Origin: Roseobacter sp. MH60115
GTDB taxonomy: Bacteria > Pseudomonadota > Alphaproteobacteria > Rhodobacterales > Rhodobacteraceae
Assembly (NCBI RefSeq): GCF_015644665.1
Contig: NZ_JADOBQ010000001.1
Location: 1,116,001 to 1,180,000 of the forward strand
Reading direction: 5' to 3'
DNA: 64,000 nt
Shown here piece by piece: positions 42,886 to 51,283 of the stretch. Within the stretch, counting starts at the first letter, position 1. Every line of letters starts with the position of its first letter. Under the pieces are notes generated by a model. The model did no database searches. It was not told the DNA's origin and worked only from the letters and a program-made list of their open reading frames with translations. The position numbers and the translations under genes are program-made.

Positions 42886-44349
42886 ATGAATGTTGCATCC
42901 AAATCTGATCACAACCCCGACCGTGCCGCCGCAAACCGGTGGGCAGCGCTCTCCGTTCTGTTCATCGCCAACTTCATGAACCTGATCGACGTCAGCATCG
43001 TGAACGTGGCCTTGCCGCAGATACAGGCGGACACGCGCGCAACTCCGACGCAACTCGAATGGATCGCTGCAATCTATGTGTTGGCCCTCGCGGTCGGCCT
43101 CCTGCCGTGCGGGCGCTTCGGCGATGTCTTCGGACGGCGGCGGATGTTCGTCTGGGGGTTGATGGGGTTCACCCTGTCCTCCGCCATCTGCGGTCTCGCG
43201 CCGGATGTCTTCAGCCTGATCGTGGCCCGCGCGCTGAAAGGCATCGCAGCGGCGATGATGGTCCCTCAGGTTCTCGCCATCGCGCATGTGATCTTTCCGC
43301 CTGAGGAAAGATCCCGCGTTTTTGGCATGTTCGGAACGGTGTCCAGTCTGGCGGTCGTGGCTGGTCCCATCATCGGCGGTGCGCTGATCTCTGCGGATAT
43401 TGGCGGTCTAGGCTGGCGCCTGGCCTTCCTGGTCAACATCCCACTTGGTCTCGCCGCGCTGATCGGCACGCGCTTGTTTGTCCCGGAACTGGATACGGAC
43501 ACCCGTACGCGCCCCGACTGGATCGGGACGGCATTGTTCAGCATCGCCGCCGTCTTGCTTGTTCTGCCGCTGATCGAAGGTCGCGCCCTTGGATGGCCGT
43601 GGTGGTGCTTTGCCGCGATTGCCGCGTCGGGTCCGGTGGCGTTTGGCTTCATTGTGTATGAGCGGAGACGCAGCGCGGCGGGCCAGCCGGCGCTGATGCC
43701 ACCCGGTCTTCTGGCAAACGGGCCTTACCTGCGACGGCTCGGGCTGGTGGCGCTGTTCTTCAGCGGCATCCCCGGTCTCTTCCTCGTCCTCGCGGTCTTT
43801 CTGCAATCGGGCTTTGGTCTGACGGCGCTGCAAAGCGGCCTCGTGACCACTCCCTTCCCGGTGGGGGTCATGCTGGCCTCGATGACAACAGAGCGGTTTG
43901 GAAATCACTATCTGTCGCTGCGCATCGCAACAGGGGCGGCGCTGCTTGTGATCGGCATGATCTGGCTGCGGAGCGTCATTCTATCCACGGGCGCAGAGCT
44001 GAATCCTTATGCGTTCACACCGCCGCTGCTGATCTGTGGCTTTGGCATTGGCACGGCAATCATGTCTCTCTTCCAGGTGACCATGTCGAGCGTTGAGACA
44101 CAGGATGCCGGTGCAGGCTCCGGGGCCATGCAAGCCTTTCAACAGATCGGTGCGGCGCTTGGTATTGCCATTGCCGGCACCATCTTCTTCGGGTCGCTCG
44201 GTGAAGGCGGAATGGAGATAGAGGCGGACATCGCACCGCGTTTCGTGCACGCCGCGGCGACCGCAACGCATTATTCGATCGCCGTATTTGCAACGCTCGC
44301 AGTATTGGTCGGCGTTTCAGCATTGAGCGCAGGAAAGGATACAAAGTGA
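42886..44349 (+). CDS. MFS transporter, DHA2 (14-helix) drug efflux type
   Basis: The 487-residue protein has about 14 hydrophobic helices and the DHA2 signature: LIDVSIVNVALPQIQAD (motif D1), CGRFGDVFGRRRMF (motif A) and GPIIGGALI (motif C). These antiporters export drugs or other toxic compounds with protons. No ribosome site precedes the start. It overlaps a methyltransferase gene, an arrangement suggesting export and modification of one compound under Rrf2 control. Confidence 0.9.
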   Translation: MNVASKSDHNPDRAAANRWAALSVLFIANFMNLIDVSIVNVALPQIQADTRATPTQLEWIAAIYVLALAVGLLPCGRFGDVFGRRRMFVWGLMGFTLSSAICGLAPDVFSLIVARALKGIAAAMMVPQVLAIAHVIFPPEERSRVFGMFGTVSSLAVVAGPIIGGALISADIGGLGWRLAFLVNIPLGLAALIGTRLFVPELDTDTRTRPDWIGTALFSIAAVLLVLPLIEGRALGWPWWCFAAIAASGPVAFGFIVYERRRSAAGQPALMPPGLLANGPYLRRLGLVALFFSGIPGLFLVLAVFLQSGFGLTALQSGLVTTPFPVGVMLASMTTERFGNHYLSLRIATGAALLVIGMIWLRSVILSTGAELNPYAFTPPLLICGFGIGTAIMSLFQVTMSSVETQDAGAGSGAMQAFQQIGAALGIAIAGTIFFGSLGEGGMEIEADIAPRFVHAAATATHYSIAVFATLAVLVGVSALSAGKDTK

Positions 44350-44996
44350 CAATCCCCGAAGCCCATGAAAACCCCACCGCCTTCTGGGAAGGCCACTATG
44401 CGCGGATGACCAATCCCTCCGGCGGGCGTCCATCTGCCATCCTCGTGCGCTTCACGGAGGGCCGCACACCCGGTCGTGCGCTCGATCTTGGCTGCGCGCG
44501 GGGTGACGATGCGATCTGGCTTGCGAAACAGGGTTGGACCAGCACAGGTGTTGATGTCGCGGGGTCGGCGCTGGACGCAGCGCGGCGCGCGGCAGAAAAC
44601 GCCGGCGTCGCAGGTAAAACCCGATTTGAGCAGCGCGATCTCGGCGTATCAATCCCGGACGGTAAATTCGATCTGGTGACGGCCATGTTCCTGCACTCAC
44701 CAGGCCGGTTTGACCGGGTGTCGGTACTGCAACGCGCCGCAAATTCAGTGGCGGCGGGTGGTTTGCTGCTGATTGGCGCGCATGGGTCCCGTGCCCCCTG
44801 GTCATGGGCGGGTCCGGATACGATCTATCCAACCGCCGAGGACGAGTTGACCGATCTCGATTTGAATCCGTCTGAATGGGATCGGGTCTTTGTCGGCCCC
44901 CTGGAGCGGACTGCAAACGGACCAGATGGGCAGGTGGCCGTGGTCATCGATACCGTGATCGCGGTGGAGCGTCGGATGAGCGGGTCCAGGATTTGA
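44346..44996 (+). CDS. Class I SAM-dependent methyltransferase
   Basis: The 216-residue protein has motif I RALDLGCARGDDAIWLA, an acidic end of strand 2 (GVDVAGSAL) and FDLVTAMFLHSP (motif IV), close to the tellurite-resistance/thiopurine methyltransferase-like group. GTG 44346 overlaps the MFS stop by four bases. It presumably detoxifies the compound exported by the MFS protein; inference. Confidence 0.87.
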   Translation: MTIPEAHENPTAFWEGHYARMTNPSGGRPSAILVRFTEGRTPGRALDLGCARGDDAIWLAKQGWTSTGVDVAGSALDAARRAAENAGVAGKTRFEQRDLGVSIPDGKFDLVTAMFLHSPGRFDRVSVLQRAANSVAAGGLLLIGAHGSRAPWSWAGPDTIYPTAEDELTDLDLNPSEWDRVFVGPLERTANGPDGQVAVVIDTVIAVERRMSGSRI

Positions 44997-45158
44997 TGAG
45001 TAGGAGGTCCGGCTTGTTCCGAATTGGGTCGGTTGAAACTGTCCGCTCTCGCCCTCGCGGCGAATGTCTCCCGTTGCGGACCGCACCGCAGCGTCGAGAT
45101 CAAAGGGCCAATGTCCGCCAAGAGCCAATCTTCGCCGAGGCGGAAGCTCAGCCCAGTT

Positions 45159-45851
45159 TCAGCCGTGATCGGGCGAGATACGCTCCATCACACTGTCGAA
45201 TCGGGCCAAGCTGATGGAGGCTCTGTTTCCCGCATAGTCATGATAATGGGATTTGCCTGAAGAGTTGGGCAGTCCTGCCCAGATCTTTGCAAGGTTGTTC
45301 ATGAAGGACTGGCGATCCAAGGTGCCTGCGCGAAAATGGTGGAGTCCAGCTTCGGCAAGCAGAATATTGGCAAGCCTATCCTGCACGGATGGGCTGAAGC
45401 GTTGGCTGGGCTTCAGACCTGCTTTGATCACCAAACGGCGCAGGGTGTCGGGTATGAACTGATAGCGTCCAATCGCATGGGGTTGTCCCGGTGTCCGGTC
45501 TATCCAGGCGAATATCTCTTCCAACGTCATGTGCGATGGCTTGTTTTTTGGCCTGATCAGCGCGCCATTTTGAATGGCATCATAGCCGTCAGCACGCGAT
45601 TCTGCCTCTTGGATAAGATCACGGATCATTTCCACATCACGCCCGTGCAATCCCAATACGGGTTCGTTTGAAAAAATTGGCGCTACAGCAGGTCTATCAG
45701 CAAATAAGCCTCGCTCTCTGCCTACGAAGAGGCCGGAGATACTGGCGTTGTCGGTGCTGTTCGTCGCCAGAAACAAGCTTCCCGGGGTTGGCTCGGCTTG
45801 CGCGACAACCGCTGACGTCATCAACACAGCCATATAAAGTCTAAAAGTCAT
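45159..45851 (-). CDS. Exported lysozyme-like protein
   Basis: The 230-residue protein has a signal peptide (MTFRLYMAVLMTSAVVAQA). The second half resembles a lysozyme-like/transglycosylase fold seen in phage-type muramidases: IQEAESRADGYDAIQ (candidate catalytic Glu), then PHAIGRYQFIPDTLRRLV and LLAEAGLHHF, with a final KIWAGLP. The N-terminal 70 residues match nothing I know. It stands alone, convergent with the methyltransferase gene, and probably acts on peptidoglycan in the periplasm. Confidence 0.65.
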   Translation of the reverse strand: MTFRLYMAVLMTSAVVAQAEPTPGSLFLATNSTDNASISGLFVGRERGLFADRPAVAPIFSNEPVLGLHGRDVEMIRDLIQEAESRADGYDAIQNGALIRPKNKPSHMTLEEIFAWIDRTPGQPHAIGRYQFIPDTLRRLVIKAGLKPSQRFSPSVQDRLANILLAEAGLHHFRAGTLDRQSFMNNLAKIWAGLPNSSGKSHYHDYAGNRASISLARFDSVMERISPDHG

Positions 45852-46194
45852 CCGCGTTCCAAAAAATCATGATTAACAGCGACTATGCATCAAACAAGTT
45901 GCGATCCTGTTAGCTTCGGCTTTGAGGCTGTGAGCGGCTTGCCGAACGCCGCATGGAAGGCTGATGCGGCGCACGGCATGAATGTCAGCACCGGCTTTTC
46001 GGACAGTGGCTCACACCAAACCTGTGAATGGGCCGTGTAGAGAAACATATTTACAAAGACCCCAATGACTTACGTGATTTTGCCTTGATCAAGACAGTTG
46101 AGGGTTCAGATCAGCGTCCACAGCAATCGTTTTCGCGTCGCGTTGCTTTTTGATCGGGTGATCGGCGCAGCGGCGCCCGTTGGAAAGATTGAAA
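45852..46194. other. Gene-free stretch
   Basis: About 340 bases between two minus genes, containing the promoter of the lysozyme-like gene. No RNA gene or open frame with support is seen. Confidence 0.55.
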
Positions 46195-46195
46195 T

Positions 46196-46221
46196 ACCTA
46201 CCCCGCCGATGCGGGATAGGT
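46196..46221 (-). terminator. Hairpin terminator of cysteine hydrolase gene
   Basis: Read on the minus strand, ACCTATCCCGC, a four-base loop and GCGGGGTAGGT form an 11-bp stem with one mismatch, about 20 bases past the stop, followed by ATTTC. The T run is weak. Confidence 0.5.
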
Positions 46222-46240
46222 TTCCCATGCTGGGTAGAAT

Positions 46241-47080
46241 TTAAGACGCTGCCTTGATCTTTGCGACGGCCTCTTCCGTGCTCCACACGGCGTTTGCCAT
46301 ATAGCGGAAGTTGATCAGAGCGGCGAGATATCCGTCGCCCTCGGGCAGCATGGCCGCAGCGGTGGCGTCCCGCACGACGGCAACTTCGAACCCGTCTTCG
46401 AGCAGTTCACGCATATGGCTCTCAGTGCAGAGGTTGGCCGACATACCCGCCAGGATGACCTGATCGACACCTTGTTTACGGAGCTGCAGGGACAGGTCGT
46501 TGGTGTCGTTGCCATAGACCTTGTGCGGCGATGTCACGATGGTTTTGCCGTCTTCGATGTATTTCTTGTATTGCGGCATCCAATCCGCGCCAGATCCGTC
46601 AAAGCCGTCGAGGTTCAACGGGCCCTTGCGGTCGAACATGCCGATCTTGTGCATCAGTTTTTCCAGTGCGCCCTCGAACTTCCAACCGTGATCGGTTGGG
46701 TAGTAGTAGTGCGGGGAGACGGCTGTCGTGATATCGGCACCCTTGGCTGCTTTGAACAGAGCTTCGATGTTGTCGACAGTATTGTGCTCCATCACGCTGG
46801 CCCCGATGACACCCCAGGTCACGCCCTCGGGGTGCAGGAAATCCACCTGCGGGTCCGTCACAACCAGAGCGGCGCGCGACAGATCAAGCTCCATGTCGGA
46901 CGGTGGCAACGCAGGCTCTGCCGGTGCCGCGTAAGGGTTGGCCTGCTGCGCAGTGGCGGCTGTTGTGCCGACCGCGACGGAGGCCGCCGCCGCTGTGGCC
47001 GCGACACCGCCGCGTAGCGCGGCGCGACGCGTGAGGGTTTGGCGATTGTGGTGGTGATCGTGATCATCGCAGTTGCACAT
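46241..47080 (-). CDS. Tat-exported isochorismatase-like cysteine hydrolase
   Basis: The 279-residue protein begins with a Cys/Asp/His-rich n-region (CNCDDHDHHH) and a twin-arginine signal (TLTRRAALRGGVAATAAAAS). The mature domain is an isochorismatase-like hydrolase with VVTDPQVDFL (Asp), KTIVTSPHKVYGN (Lys) and GMSANLCTESHMREL (nucleophile Cys). Relatives cleave amides such as nicotinamide or N-carbamoyl compounds. Start at 47080 is supported by AAGGA upstream; longer frames lack homology. It is divergent from an AraC regulator. Confidence 0.87.
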   Translation of the reverse strand: MCNCDDHDHHHNRQTLTRRAALRGGVAATAAAASVAVGTTAATAQQANPYAAPAEPALPPSDMELDLSRAALVVTDPQVDFLHPEGVTWGVIGASVMEHNTVDNIEALFKAAKGADITTAVSPHYYYPTDHGWKFEGALEKLMHKIGMFDRKGPLNLDGFDGSGADWMPQYKKYIEDGKTIVTSPHKVYGNDTNDLSLQLRKQGVDQVILAGMSANLCTESHMRELLEDGFEVAVVRDATAAAMLPEGDGYLAALINFRYMANAVWSTEEAVAKIKAAS

Positions 47081-47131
47081 TGGGTGGTTCCTTCTGTTGT
47101 GTTTCGATGACCCAAAGCTAGGAATGGCGAG

Positions 47132-47186
47132 GTGTCTTTTCGTCTTGATTTGGTGCCCAGGCAAAGTCTGGCGTGCCTTTCCGTCT
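47132..47186. promoter_or_regulatory. Candidate AraC-type operator: spaced direct repeat
   Basis: GTGTCTTTTCGTCT (47132-47145) and GTGCCTTTCCGTCT (47173-47186) match at 12 of 14 bases and start 41 bases apart, close to four helical turns. Both lie between the divergent hydrolase and AraC genes. Same-face direct repeats are the usual form of AraC-family sites. Confidence 0.5.
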
Positions 47187-47208
47187 AATTTTCGGTTACT
47201 TCTGTAGC

Positions 47209-48120
47209 ATGAAATACGATCACATCTTTGATGAGCTGGACATTGTCACCGATCCGTTCGCTTTGTGTGAGCTGCGCGGCGCCAGTGATCTTGGGCTTGG
47301 ACGGGATGCATCGGCTACGTTGCACTACATTTTGTCGGGTGAAGGCGAGATCAGTCTGCGCGGCCGTGCGCCCATAAAAGTGTCGCGCGGCATTCTTGTG
47401 TTCATACCCGCATTGCAAAGCCATGCATTGCACAGTTTTGGTGGCAACCATCACCCGATACCAGAGTGCAAGCCCGCAGCGCTGAAACTGGCCAGCCTTA
47501 TGGCCGGGTCAGAACACGTTGAAAGCGGGCAACTCACCGCCCTTTGCGCCCATGTTACTGTCGGTCTGCGCGGCATCAGGGATATCATCGATGTCATCCG
47601 AGAACCTATGATCGAAGACGTATCGTCTCCCAGTCATATGCGTCCGGCATTGCAGGCATTGCTCACCGAGGTGTCGAACCCGTCTTTGGGCAGTCGCGCG
47701 ATGATCCGCGCTCTTTTGATGCAGTGCGTGATCGAGATGTTGCGCAAGCGTTTGACCGGAGAGGGCGGCGCGATGAGATGGATGGCCGCGCTGGCTGATC
47801 CATCCATATGGAATGCCTTGAAGGTGATGCTGGACGAGCCGGGCGATCCTCACACCGTCGAAAGCCTGGCCAGAAACGTAAGCATGAGCCGGGCTGCATT
47901 CGCCAAACGCTTTGCTGACGCGTATGGATCGGGACCAATGGAGCTTCTTCGCGATTTGCGGATGAGGCGGGCAGGCGACCTGCTGGGAATGACAGATTTA
48001 CCGATAAAACGCGTCGCGGACCTCGTTGGCTTTGCATCACGCAGCGCCTTTACCCGCGCGTTTGAAGCTAAGACTGGCCAATCGCCAAGTGATTTCCGGG
48101 CATCGCGACACGTCAGGTGA
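47209..48120 (+). CDS. AraC family transcriptional regulator
   Basis: The 303-residue protein has a cupin-type N-terminal sensor (LHYILSGEGEISLRGRAPIKV, PALQSHALHSFGG) of the cupin_6 group and a C-terminal AraC DNA-binding domain (VESLARNVSMSRAAFAKRFADAYG; RVADLVGFASRSAFTRAFEAKTGQSPSDFR). ATG 47209 is chosen over upstream in-frame codons. It is divergent from the Tat-exported cysteine hydrolase, its probable target. Confidence 0.92.
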   Translation: MKYDHIFDELDIVTDPFALCELRGASDLGLGRDASATLHYILSGEGEISLRGRAPIKVSRGILVFIPALQSHALHSFGGNHHPIPECKPAALKLASLMAGSEHVESGQLTALCAHVTVGLRGIRDIIDVIREPMIEDVSSPSHMRPALQALLTEVSNPSLGSRAMIRALLMQCVIEMLRKRLTGEGGAMRWMAALADPSIWNALKVMLDEPGDPHTVESLARNVSMSRAAFAKRFADAYGSGPMELLRDLRMRRAGDLLGMTDLPIKRVADLVGFASRSAFTRAFEAKTGQSPSDFRASRHVR

Positions 48121-48722
48121 GAGCATGCGGCATTCCCGCTCGGATCACGAACACCACGGTGGTCTGACTTCAGGGGGAAACGTCACGGTTCTGACTGCGA
48201 CCATCTCCGGCTTGACGGGGATGTGGAGAGCGTAGGCCGTCTTTAGCGTGCGATTGACGCTTCGAACGCCATGCGCGATTGGCCCGCCTGATTATGAAAC
48301 CCAGCCGATGATGCGGCTCTCGCGGGTCTGGTTGCCATTGAGCGGGCGGTCCTCTAGCGATCTGGCCGCCGTTGTATCGAGCCACGAAACCCACTCCATC
48401 AATGGCATAGCTGTGCTGCGGAGCCTCGAGCGGGACTCGCTCGCGCTTACACTTCTCATCACGGTGATTGAAATCCTGTTTCTTTTCTCCACGTCATCGT
48501 TTCATTCAGATAATGGGACCAAATGTCGAGTATCGGTCAGTAAGTGGACGGTCATCCAACGAGCAGCACAGGTCTTGAGAGAGCCCAAGATGTCGGATGC
48601 TGCGGTCTTGTCGAATGGCCGCTTCGGGAAGGCTAAGTGTCACACTCCCATGCAATAGCCTGCACCAGTGCGAGTTGAAAAATTTCGGGCCTCAACATGG
48701 GCTGAACGGCGCTATTTCTGAG
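48121..48722. other. Gene-poor stretch between convergent regulators
   Basis: These 602 bases between the AraC and CGNR genes carry several short open frames on both strands without ribosome sites or recognised domains. Nothing here could be assigned. Confidence 0.5.
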
Positions 48723-49328
48723 CTAGGACCGTTTTCTGTGCGCGGCAACTTTGGCGCGGTTGCCACATACCTCCATGCTGCACCACCGTCGCCTGTGGTT
48801 TTTACTCAGGTCCCGGAAAAACAGGGTGCAGCCGGACCCTTCGCATCGTTTTACATGGGTGAAATCAGCCTCCGAGATTAACTCAGCACAAGCCGCAGCA
48901 ATGCGCGGCAAAAGATCATCGGCGGTTTGTATCCTGTGCTTTAGTTGGCAATCGAAGCCTTCGGTTTCACTCTGCGCAAGCTGCAATGTCAGCGCTCCGC
49001 GAGACATTAAGCGATTGAGCTTCTCGATCATCGGGTGATCGTCCTGCACTTGGTTCGCCATGCTCATACCGCCGACGAATGATCGAAACTCCTCTCGGAA
49101 CGCTCTGATATCCTTGGCCGCCCGATCAAGCGCGGCACCGTGCCTGTGGTCTCTGAGCACAGAAATCTCTTCATCGGTCAGCAGCCCGGATTGCACAAGC
49201 CAATCAAGCACATCCGCACCGGTCCCGAGCCACTCAATCTCAACGGATCTTGGGGCAGCAATGGAATTGAGGAAGTCCAGGGCAGGGCTGTCTCCAACAA
49301 AGAATGGATCGGGCCGCACGGCGGTCAT
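48723..49328 (-). CDS. CGNR zinc finger / ABATE domain regulator
   Basis: The 201-residue protein has an N-terminal ABATE (putative stress-induced regulator) domain beginning DPFFVGDSPALDFLNSI and a C-terminal zinc finger with CEGSGCTLFF, RRRWCSMEVCGNRAKVAAHR, the four Cys and CGNR of the family. Start at 49328 has AGGAG ten bases upstream; a longer TTG start is possible. It is divergent from an exported hydrolase and azoreductase pair and likely regulates them. Confidence 0.88.
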   Translation of the reverse strand: MTAVRPDPFFVGDSPALDFLNSIAAPRSVEIEWLGTGADVLDWLVQSGLLTDEEISVLRDHRHGAALDRAAKDIRAFREEFRSFVGGMSMANQVQDDHPMIEKLNRLMSRGALTLQLAQSETEGFDCQLKHRIQTADDLLPRIAAACAELISEADFTHVKRCEGSGCTLFFRDLSKNHRRRWCSMEVCGNRAKVAAHRKRS

Positions 49329-49515
49329 TTCGATGGAGCTCCTGTCTTGCCGTTCATCTCGGTTCAGCGGCAAGACTCATAACCTTCTAAAACATATTTC
49401 ACAAGTTACTATCGCTGATCGTCTAGACAAATAAACGTGACTTGCAAACGGCCATATCTTTGTGGTCGGAAGTAACTGTCAAAATATTTTAAAGACAGTT
49501 ACAAGGATATACCCC

Positions 49516-50448
49516 ATGAAGAGTACCCTTCCGATCGCAAGCACATTGCTGATCATGTCGTCTAGCCTGCCTGGCTGGGCAGGTGAGCCGGACAGCCAAG
49601 TCTCTTACAATACGGTCCAGGTTGGAGACGCTTCCGTGTTCTATCGCGCGGCAGGGCCGAAATCCGCTCCGACGCTCTTGCTCCTGCACGGATTTCCCTC
49701 CTCCTCGCACATGTTTCGAGACCTGATCCCGGAATTGGCCGAAACCTACCGTGTCATTGCCCCCGACTACCCTGGTTTTGGTCAGTCCTCGTCGCCAAGT
49801 GCTGATGCCTATGACTACGATTTCGCGACCCTGGCCACGACAATCGCGGGTTTCACAGAGGCGCTTGAGGTGCCCAGCTACACTTTGTTCATGCAAGACT
49901 TTGGCGGGCCGGTTGGCTTTCGCCTCGCACAGGCCAACCCGGAGAAGGTCGAGGGCATCATCATCCAGAACGCCACCATTCATGCTGAGGGGTGGAACCC
50001 GGATATCGTTGGCCAGTTTGCGCCTTTTTGGGAAAACCGAACCGCCGAGACGGAAACGCCGATCCGCGGGTTCTTCGCGCCTGAGACGACCAAGTGGCAA
50101 TACACGCAAGGTGCCAGCCTGGCGCATCGGATCAACCCGGATGCCTGGGTGAGCGATCAGTTCGGGTTGGATCGTCCGGGTAACCACGAGATCCAACTGG
50201 AATACTTGTGGAACTATCAGGACAACATCGCCCAATACCCGGCCTGGCAGGCCTATCTGGCCGAACATCAGCCGGACATGCTGATCGTCTGGGGGCAGAA
50301 TGATCCGTTCTTCCTGATCGAAGGCGTCGAGGCCTTTCAGGCGCTTTTGCCTGCTGCCGACGTTCATCTCTTCGATGCCGGGCACTTCGCGCTGGAGACA
50401 CACGCAGCCGAGATCGGCGATGCCGTGCGTCGCTTCATGGCCCGCTAG
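49516..50448 (+). CDS. Exported alpha/beta hydrolase with Asp nucleophile
   Basis: The 310-residue protein has a signal peptide (SSSLPGWAG) and the haloalkane dehalogenase/epoxide hydrolase fold: LLHGFPSSSHMFRDLIP (oxyanion), FMQDFGGPVGFRLA with Asp as nucleophile, WGQNDPFF (acid) and AGHFALE (His). The residue after the nucleophile is Phe; true haloalkane dehalogenases have a halide-binding Trp there. ATG 49516 follows ACAAGGATATACCCC. It is followed 43 bases later by an azoreductase gene, and a CGNR regulator diverges upstream. Confidence 0.87.
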   Translation: MKSTLPIASTLLIMSSSLPGWAGEPDSQVSYNTVQVGDASVFYRAAGPKSAPTLLLLHGFPSSSHMFRDLIPELAETYRVIAPDYPGFGQSSSPSADAYDYDFATLATTIAGFTEALEVPSYTLFMQDFGGPVGFRLAQANPEKVEGIIIQNATIHAEGWNPDIVGQFAPFWENRTAETETPIRGFFAPETTKWQYTQGASLAHRINPDAWVSDQFGLDRPGNHEIQLEYLWNYQDNIAQYPAWQAYLAEHQPDMLIVWGQNDPFFLIEGVEAFQALLPAADVHLFDAGHFALETHAAEIGDAVRRFMAR

Positions 50449-50491
50449 CTCGCCCCCTTTTTCCCTTTTGACCAAACAGGAACCTACGCCA

Positions 50492-51121
50492 ATGACCAAA
50501 ATTCTTCATATCGTCGCCTCCCCCCGGGGAGACGCGTCGCAATCCACGAAGCTGGCCGAAGCCTATATAGAGGCCGCAACGCAAGCTGATCCGTCGGTCA
50601 CCGTCGATACGCTGGAGCTTTGGAAAGAAGACCTGCCAGAGTTCGATGGCGACAAAGCCGCAGCCAAGATGACCTTCTTCGGGGTCGGAGAAATGGGCGC
50701 GACCCAGCAATCTGCCTGGGATCAGATCGTCAGCATCACCTCCCGGTTCACCGACGCGGATGTCTATGTGATCTCCGTTCCGATGTGGAATTGCGGCATT
50801 CCCTACAAGCTGAAGCACTACATCGACATCATCACCCAGCCGGGGTTGTTGTTCGGGTTCGATCCGGAGAATGGCTACTCCGGGTTGCTTGAGGGCAGGA
50901 AAGCCGTTGTGTTCTATACCGCAGGTGTCTGGGCGCCTGGTGCTGCGAAGAAATACGGCAGTGATTTCCATTCGGAATATCTGTCCTGGTGGCTCGATTT
51001 CGTCGGCATCAAGGAGATCAGCAACGTCCGCTTCCAGCCGTCGCTCCTGACGCCCGATCCCGAAGGCGACAGAACCGCCGCCCTGCGCGAAGCAGTCGGG
51101 CTTGTGAAAAAGACTGCCTAA
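50492..51121 (+). CDS. FMN-dependent NADH-azoreductase-like protein (AzoR/flavodoxin fold)
   Basis: The 209-residue protein starts with the FMN phosphate-binding SPRGDASQSTKLAEAY and has VPMWNCGIPYKLKHYIDII, the signature of AzoR-type quinone/azo reductases (usually P-M-x-N-F-x-I-P-x-x-L-K), with Cys in place of Phe. It is cytoplasmic. ATG 50492 follows CAGGAACC. The enzyme reduces quinones or azo compounds with NADH, and its position suggests protection or catabolism linked to the exported hydrolase. Confidence 0.87.
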   Translation: MTKILHIVASPRGDASQSTKLAEAYIEAATQADPSVTVDTLELWKEDLPEFDGDKAAAKMTFFGVGEMGATQQSAWDQIVSITSRFTDADVYVISVPMWNCGIPYKLKHYIDIITQPGLLFGFDPENGYSGLLEGRKAVVFYTAGVWAPGAAKKYGSDFHSEYLSWWLDFVGIKEISNVRFQPSLLTPDPEGDRTAALREAVGLVKKTA

Positions 51122-51160
51122 GCCGAAGGGTAAAATAGATACTCAAACGCCTAAGCGACC

Positions 51161-51184
51161 GGACCCATGTTGGGACATGGGTCC
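51161..51184. terminator. Hairpin between convergent genes
   Basis: GGACCCATG and CATGGGTCC form a perfect 9-bp stem with a six-base loop, 40 bases after the azoreductase stop. A second stem, GCCCC-CTTTCA-GGGGC at 51213-51228, follows. No T run, so factor-independent termination is possible but not certain. Confidence 0.5.
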
Positions 51185-51283
51185 ACACCAATTTGCGGCA
51201 TGAGGTTGATTGGCCCCCTTTCAGGGGCGTCCAAGAGATGATGCGGCAAAGGATAAACATGACCAAGTCGGCCTTCATCGATC

